From Andrena cerasifolii (Eukaryota > Arthropoda > Insecta > Hymenoptera > Andrenidae), in the NCBI RefSeq assembly GCF_050908995.1, contig NC_135126.1, positions 558,001 to 622,000 of the forward strand: DNA of 64,000 nt. The letters run 5' to 3'. The translations under genes and the position numbers were made by a program. Below the pieces are notes generated by a model that had not been told where the DNA came from, ran no database searches, and saw only the letters and a program-made list of their open reading frames with translations. Every line of letters begins with the position of its first letter. The first letter of the stretch is position 1. This document shows positions 58,001 to 64,000 of the stretch, one piece after another.

Positions 58001-60730
58001 AGTTTTTTTTCTTTTCTTTGCAAATAACATGGCATCACCCAAGACGAGAGAGGCATATGTACCGGAAAAGTACCCGAAAGTTAGAAAATCGGTATTTCGT
58101 AGGGAAAATTGTTTTTAGGGGGTGTTTCCAACAAAAATTGTGCTTACCTTAGGCGTCTTATTATACATATAGGATAGTGGTGCCTGGCGAAGACAGGCTA
58201 AAAAACTAGTTCTTTACAAATTCTTTCATTATCTGGTACACTGTTTCATTGTGTAACTATTCAAACAGATATTTCTTTTTACACATGCCAATTTGAAGCA
58301 AGAGGTAGATAGAATACTACTTCTCGTGTGATTATATTATAATATTTCCATGGAAATTTAAATTGTTCCATGATTCTCTAAGTATAGCTTCAAGAGTTTA
58401 ACAAAGATCTTCATTAGGATCCCCATCGTTGTCCTCGTCGCTCCTCTATGTTTCTTCTTACAGCGGTTACACGTGGATCTGCATTTTAAGCTCTTCTGTA
58501 ACAACCTACGAACTTGCATTAGCGCCAGTTGCGCCGGCAGTTTTGTCGAAGTTCAGTCGACAGGTAGGAATCTGGTGCCTAAAAAGACGCCGGCGAAGGG
58601 GCTCGAATTATTTCGTCCTCTCGTGTTCGGCGCGGTTTTTGTCCGCCCCCCCTCCCTTGGAAACAAACTAAGGCGATAATTCAGCTACAGGTGTTTCAGA
58701 CTTTATTAAATTCGATGTCAAGAAGCGACGTTGAGAGAATCGCATTCGCATTTCAAGTACGGGGTGCATCACCAGTGGCTTCGTAACTTTGCAAAAACAT
58801 TACCAATTCCCTTGAAGCCTTTATTATTTCCTAAGTTCGTAACTGGAGCGTTTACTCTTCGCAAATACTCTAGATTTCACTTAGTCAAATTTTACTTCCA
58901 GAGTATCACGCAGAGTTAGACTTTTCTTCTGAAATTCATTGCCTCTCAACGGGAAATGATGTGAATTTAGTAATTTCGCAGAAGTGACGAAGCTCTTTTA
59001 GGTTCTACTTCTAATTCAACACTTCGTCGCTGCGAATTCATTGTTCCCGTGCCCTCGTTACGCAGATTCGAAAGAAGGATCCTGTCCAAGGCGATAGCTG
59101 ATCGCCGATGGGTCAGTGGATAAGCCGCACAGTGGCAATAATTTGCAAGATAGCATCGCGGTCGCGCGCTGTATTCCTTCGAATGAAATCTCCGCTGGCG
59201 ATAGCTCGATTCTACCAGCCTCGTCCTCCTACCACCTTTGGGAGCAATGTTGCTAATTACTACATACCACTGAATGCGGCATAACCCGCGACCCATGAAT
59301 TCCACTAGCCGTGGTCGACCGTGTACAGTCGCTGGAGTCAGTTTTCGTCCGTGTAGTCCGTGGAAATTGCGGTTTCCTATGAACGCAGAACGAACTGATA
59401 ATATGCTCCTGAGCGGCTTGTCTCGCATTCTCTGACGTATTAAAGTTGGAAGTGCGCTTTCAAATATGCACGGGCACGCTTAAATTTCTACAATATCAAT
59501 GGCACTCAAGTTTACCGATCCAAAGTATTCCTTCGATTTTATTTTATCCGACTAGGTACCTAGCATCGATATCCATTTATGTACAATATCCCGAGTGGCA
59601 TTTCTACTCAGTTCAGGCGAAAATAGAGAAACTAATGTCTCCTTCGTGTGCAAGGCTGCTCACCTAATTCGCGACATGGTTAAATTTATGTTCAGCAGTG
59701 GATTGGATAGATTCCTGTCAAACTGGAACCTCACGGCTCACAGGGAATAATAGTAAAAGAGAGACGAAAAGTAACCGTGAAAAGTTACCTCGGGGTATGA
59801 TATACATACTGATTTCGTATTCATATTAATTCCGGCTATGACTGAAACTTTAGGGGCAGGCTTTGAATGATCCATCCCTCGAGCGAAGAATCAGCACGAG
59901 CTGTCGGCCAGACAATATGGAATTAATTATAATTAACTGTCATTCACCGAAAGTTCCGCGAACAATTTTGCAGCCTCACTACGCCTTATAATGAACTCGC
60001 GGCTCCTATCATTTACATTCTCTTGTAGTCGGTCCGAATTTCCGCCTGGACGTGATGCAGTCCCGGGAAACGTCAGGGAACTTGTTTAAATTAATTAATA
60101 TTTTATTTAAACGGAGGGGAACCTCGAAGATGTCCTCCTGCTTCCGTCATTCGTGATCTGATTCCGCAAATATTGCTCACTGAGTATTCAAAGCAGGAGG
60201 AATTCTTCTTCCTACATCGAATGTCATTATAGTCTACGATCTTTTTTATCCGAGCTAGTTTATCACAATTCCTTCCGATGCAATGGATTGCCAAGGCTTC
60301 ATCATTCTTTATACCGCGAACATTCCTTTCTTTAAATTCAACCGCTCTTCGCGGGCTTTTTTGTCCTCTTGCGAGTTTGTAGCAATCAGTTACACAATGG
60401 CAACCCATTATTTTTAAGCCAATTAAGCGCGTCCTTTCTTCCGGGTTTAATGTTCTTCTGAGAAGTTCCGTTCGCGTGTATTTCTGGGGACGTTTGTATA
60501 TGTACCGCCGCGAGGAACGTGCTTCACTTTGCTAACTGACCGTCAGTCCGCGTTGTAACACGATTATCCTTGTCGTTTTCCGCTGTTCATTTCCGAAATT
60601 ACTGCCAGCCATCTGGCCCCATGTATTTACGGTGTTCCGACGGTGACGCTGGTTGCGACGTTCTACTACATTAATCGGCTTCATATGGAGAACGCGGTGG
60701 CAAGAGGAAATATAATAGGTGTTACCTTAC
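58001..60730. other. Non-repetitive gene-free stretch
   Basis: This is the longest stretch without visible transposons. Open frames of 62-153 codons on both strands (for example minus 58967-59428 and 60103-60408) show no similarity to families I know. It could be intron or regulatory sequence of a gene outside the window. Confidence 0.4.
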
Positions 60731-60737
60731 TAGGGTT

Positions 60738-61008
60738 TCCCTTACCTGAAGTTATCTGAGCTTGCGTCGGCTCATGTATTCGGTCAGTTGCTCAGAGAAC
60801 CTCTTCCTGTGCAGCCGTCAATTCAGTAGGCTCACACCACGCCTCGCCTCGGCTCGCCTCGCCTCTCTTCCTCAAAAGATTCTCGAGGAAGAGAGTCGAG
60901 GCGCAGTGTGAGCCTACTGAATTGACGGCTGCAGAGGAAGAGGTTCTCTGAGCAACTGACCAAATACATGAGTCGACGCAAGCTCAGATATCTTCAGGTA
61001 AGGAAACT
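60738..61008. repeat. Near-perfect hairpin with CGCCT repeats at the tip
   Basis: TCTGAGCTTGCGTCGRCTCA, GTTGCTCAGAGAACCTCTTC and CCGTCAATTCAGTAGGCTCA on the left all recur in inverse on the right. The tip holds CGCCTCGCCTCGGCTCGCCT on one side and a short GAGGAAGAGAG counterpart. Arms are about 125 bp. Confidence 0.85.
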
Positions 61009-61091
61009 CCGAGGCCGCGCGAGCCCAGATATGAGTGCGAAAAGAAGTTGCGCCGAGGCGAGGCGAGGCTAGGCAGACAGCAGGGTTGTAA

Positions 61092-61220
61092 TTGAGGCAC
61101 TGAGAGCAAAAACGGACTAACCCATATTGTTTGCTAAATTCGGTTAATACTAATCATATAAAATAGAGAAAAAAAATTTTCAATGCGGGATAGTCCGTTT
61201 TTGCTCTCAATGCATCAATT
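61092..61220. mobile_element. Miniature inverted-repeat element
   Basis: The ends ATTGAGGCACTGAGAGC plus AAAAACGGACTA pair with the inverse at 61191-61220 over about 29 bp. The core is AT-rich. No target duplication was seen. Confidence 0.7.
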
Positions 61221-61374
61221 GATTACTCTGGTTATTAGGAGTTGGGTTGTTTTGGATAGATTATTAAAGATGAAGGATAATGTAATAACCCCTACAGCAC
61301 ACTTTGTTGCAGGAACATTGCAGAACCGTTGCTGTACATTACAATGTTGTAGGTTGCATTGCAATTTTACTGCA

Positions 61375-61540
61375 ACATTGTGGAATATTGCGCATACATT
61401 GCCGTGCAATACTGCAATGGCCACGTTTGTGCAATGTTCCTGGAATATTGCGCACACATTGCCGTGCAATACTGCAATGGCCACGTTTGTGCAATGTTTG
61501 GGGAATATTGCGCACACATTGCCGTGGAATATTGCGCAGA
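61375..61540. repeat. 60-bp minisatellite, about 2.7 units
   Basis: The unit is GGAATATTGCGCACACATTG, CCGTGCAATACTGCAATGGC and CACGTTTGTGCAATGTTCCT, in that order. The first two units are nearly identical and the third is truncated. As 60 is divisible by three, four frames on both strands stay open through 61183-61775; these are not considered genes. Confidence 0.85.
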
Positions 61541-61808
61541 TACTTCGGTACAGCCTACGCGGAGCGTTCCTGCAACGACCACGACAAAATACGGTGCAAA
61601 GTTGCAAGTCGCAAGCTATGCGGGTCATTCCTGCAACGACGATCACAGAATACGGACTTATATATTTTTACTCGCATTCTACGCTTGCGTTCCTGAAATG
61701 TCGACACACAGAATACAGTCTTTAGTTCCACAGGCAACCTCCGATGGATTATATGCGAACATGGACAATATGTGATATAAGTAATTAATACAATTACTGA
61801 ATTAGCAC

Positions 61809-62615
61809 TAGTGTTCCTTCCCGAGAATGCTTTCTCGAGAATTTCTCGAGAAATTTTATAATTCCTTATTTCTTATTTCTCGAGAAATACTATTATTAAT
61901 ACTATTATTTATAATAATATTATAAATCTCATTTATTTTCGTAAATGAATATATTACTAGTTAATCACGAACGTATAAACACAACTAAAATTTATAATAC
62001 ATCTTATTAATAACATTAGAAAATCGCAGTACAGAAGATTCGATATTATTAACTGCTGAAGGTGCTCTTAAATTCTTATTTAGCAATTTAGAAAAATTGT
62101 ATACTGAATTAAGTACCTAATGATTTTCTTGTGCCTATTAAAGAAGAAATATAGAAAAGAGGAGATAAGACTATTGTATCCCGTATAATATTTTTCATTT
62201 AACAGCCAAGATAAATATACATAAAACGTGAAAATATAACAGTAACAGATTATGCCACAAAAAAGAAACAGATTCGCTGACGCTACATTAGACGCATTGT
62301 GCTATTTAAAAATAATTTTTAAAACCAAACAACAATGTTTTGCTTTGTACAAATTTTGTATTAACTAAATAAATTTACCAATTACATTTAATATCTATTT
62401 TTTCATTTGCGCAAGTTTTGCATAAATTAGACAGGAATAATCGTTTAGTTAAAGTTTTCTTGTGTTTTTGATAAATATTATCAACATTACGCCAAAAATA
62501 TAATTTTTGCAATATTTTTTTTCAATTTCTCGAGAATTCTCGAGAATTCTCAAGAAATATGATCTGATTTCTGATTTCTCGAGAAACAAAAAATATGGAG
62601 AAATCAGGAACACTA
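61809..62615. mobile_element. hAT-type element with perfect duplication
   Basis: The ends are TAGTGTTCCT and its exact inverse AGGAACACTA. The 8-bp direct repeat ATTAGCAC flanks the element (61801-61808 and 62616-62623). Both ends are filled with TTTCTCGAGAAA-like palindromes, about eight in total. It is AT-rich and non-coding inside. Confidence 0.88.
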
Positions 62616-62639
62616 ATTAGCACTATATTGTTTAAGCAA

Positions 62640-62770
62640 ACTCTTAAACTGTATACAGCAATAAAAGAGATTTGTAAAGAAGTCCGAGCTGTGAAATGTA
62701 AATCCACAAACTCTAACAACTAGAAAATAAAACAAAATTATGTTAAACGATTGCATTAAAAATGCACTAA
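62640..62770. repeat. Dispersed AT-rich repeat, second copy
   Basis: It matches about 57430-57570, including GAGCTGTGAAATGTAAATCC, ACAACTAGAAAATAAA and TTAAACGATT blocks. The hAT-type element at 61809-62615 lies directly next to it. Confidence 0.6.
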
Positions 62771-62834
62771 AAACTAAAAAAATCTTTTCTTGTACTACGC
62801 AGGATATTTCATAACAAAATATGAATCAATTTGA

Positions 62835-63045
62835 TGTAATCGACGTGCGTTACGAAAAGTAGCACGTTTCAGTTTGCCACGAAAAGAAGCACATTCCATC
62901 GTTTTTGACGAATATTAGTACGTTTGGTCTTCCGCCGCGAAGACTAACACATTTGACTGCTTCGCCACGAAGAATAGCACATTTGAGAATTTGTGGCAAA
63001 AATGAACACATTATCCAGTTTGGCCACGCAGAATAGCACGTTTTG
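62835..63045. repeat. Degenerate 30-bp tandem array
   Basis: About seven units with the core CACGAAGAATAGCACATTTG are spaced roughly 30 bp apart. Units differ at 20-40 percent of positions, so the array is old or selected only for its core. No coding frame spans it. Confidence 0.7.
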
Positions 63046-63104
63046 GATTATATTGCAGACTGCAGAAACTATCGCGTTTCAGCGCGTGGTCAGTTTAAAA
63101 GAAG

Positions 63105-63848
63105 GCTATACTTCCGAATGGCCCCAGTAGCCGATCGACACGAGGTTTGAGGGAAGGGGTGGGGAGGGTGTATGAACCCTAAATCTAAAATTGTTGCTTC
63201 GGGAATTTATTAGTTTCCGAGATATTAATAAAAAACTTTTAGTATATCTGTCGACTTATTCCGACATAACGCATTCCACTTTCCACCTTGTCGCGGGTAT
63301 TAGTATTGGTTGGGGCTAAATCAGTGCAGGGGGTGCGCGCCCGCTTGCGGGCGCGTAAAGCATAGTAGCGTACCGATGTGAGTTTGGAGATTTGAACCAG
63401 CAACTTGCGCATGCGACCCATCCTACTATATAAGGTTGTTATTCCACTGGTAGTCAATATTCTAGGGGGTGATTCTACAGGCCAAAATAAGACGAAAATA
63501 TAGAATACAATTTTTTAATATCGCGCTTCGTTTTCGAGAAAATTGATTTTAAATTTCAGCTAAATACGCGTGCCTTTCCGGCGCCTGAGGAGCACGCTGA
63601 GGTAAGCGAAACGCGTCTAGCAGATCGTAAAACAGTTTGAGGGGACGGGAGGGTCGCCGGGTAGGGGTGCCTGCACCTACGATCAAAACAAATTTAAAAA
63701 AAAAAATAACAATAATTTTTTATTAATATTTTGGAAACTAATAAATACCCGAAGCTACAATTTTAGATTTAGGGTTCACACCCCCTCCCCACTCCTTCCT
63801 CCAAACCTCATCTCGATTGGCCACTGGGGCCATTCGGAAGATTATCCT
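63105..63848. mobile_element. Inverted-repeat element with arms of about 150 bp
   Basis: CTTCCGAATGGCCCCAGTRG near 63110 pairs with its inverse near 63836. The arms continue through GAGGTTTG, a GGGGAGGG tract, CCCTAAATCTAAAATTGT and TTTATTAGTTTCC. The interior holds a perfect GCGCGCCCGC-TT-GCGGGCGCGT-type hairpin at about 63337-63358. It is non-coding. Confidence 0.8.
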
Positions 63849-64000
63849 AAAAGAATTCAATTGTTGAAAATAGTGTTTAATAAATAATAATTCCATCTAG
63901 TCTCCAAAAGACAATACATATGAAAATTTTAATCTACATAATTTAAGTACTGTATTTTAATGTTTAATAAATTACCGACCTAGTACTAAATAAAAATCCC
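63849..64000. other. AT-rich window end
   Basis: No gene or element is recognised in the last 150 bases. They may belong to a further repeat that continues off the right edge. Confidence 0.3.

Noticed and set aside
58967..59428. 153-codon minus-strand open frame
   Set aside because: It has no recognisable motif and low-complexity arginine-rich composition; there is no splice or start evidence, so it is kept only as part of the gene-free stretch.
61183..61775. Several open frames of 130-180 codons on both strands
   Set aside because: They stay open only because a 60-bp minisatellite has a period divisible by three; the peptides are repeats of one unit and differ by frame.
1..64000. CRISPR arrays, phage, plasmid or bacterial operon features
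   Set aside because: No regularly spaced array, ribosome-binding sites or compact gene clusters are present; spliced genes show that this is eukaryotic nuclear DNA.

Overview
This window is nuclear DNA from an insect, most likely a hymenopteran such as an ant. The evidence is AT-rich sequence, short canonical GT-AG introns of about 65-140 nt, animal-type single-copy genes and a very dense load of short inverted-repeat DNA transposons. No prokaryotic or viral gene organisation is seen. The order-level assignment is inference.

Only four protein-coding loci can be supported. They are (1) one amino-terminal coding exon of a sphingosine kinase on the minus strand (23428-23983), whose catalytic part was not found here; (2) a complete four-exon GOLPH3 gene (Golgi phosphoprotein 3, fly sauron) on the plus strand (33704-37017); (3) a six-exon ARMT1/DUF89 damage-control phosphatase on the minus strand (40911-42851), convergent with GOLPH3; and (4) a six-exon RAD9 checkpoint-clamp gene on the plus strand (49538-51523), whose conserved carboxy-terminal tail lies beyond a frameshift and an in-frame TGA. 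These genes look independent; nothing suggests a shared pathway.

Layout. 1-23.4 kb is gene-poor and made of nested inverted-repeat elements (TTAA-type, hAT-type, a Mutator-like foldback at 16.1-17.0 kb, long hairpins at 9.7-10.0 and 11.85-12.3 kb). 23.4-24.7 kb holds the sphingosine kinase exon and its upstream flank. 25-33 kb is repeats and minisatellites. 33.7-42.9 kb is the GOLPH3/ARMT1 pair, with two elements in GOLPH3 intron 3 and a hAT foldback between the genes. 43.9-47.3 kb is a hAT foldback followed by a 2.65-kb TTAA element. 47.8-57.2 kb is the RAD9 segment. 57.3-64 kb is repeats, with a plain non-repetitive stretch at 58.2-60.7 kb.

The most striking observation is that the whole RAD9 segment (47790-57226, 9437 bp) begins and ends with matching hAT-style terminal inverted repeats and is bounded by a perfect 8-bp direct repeat, TCTCAGAC. 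Joining the two flanks gives a sequence that aligns with an uninterrupted repeat at 7775-7860 in the same window. The simplest reading is that a conserved DNA-damage checkpoint gene, introns included, sits inside one large non-autonomous hAT-type transposon. A second theme is a set of at least five TA-flanked elements, each carrying many internal copies of its own end motif.
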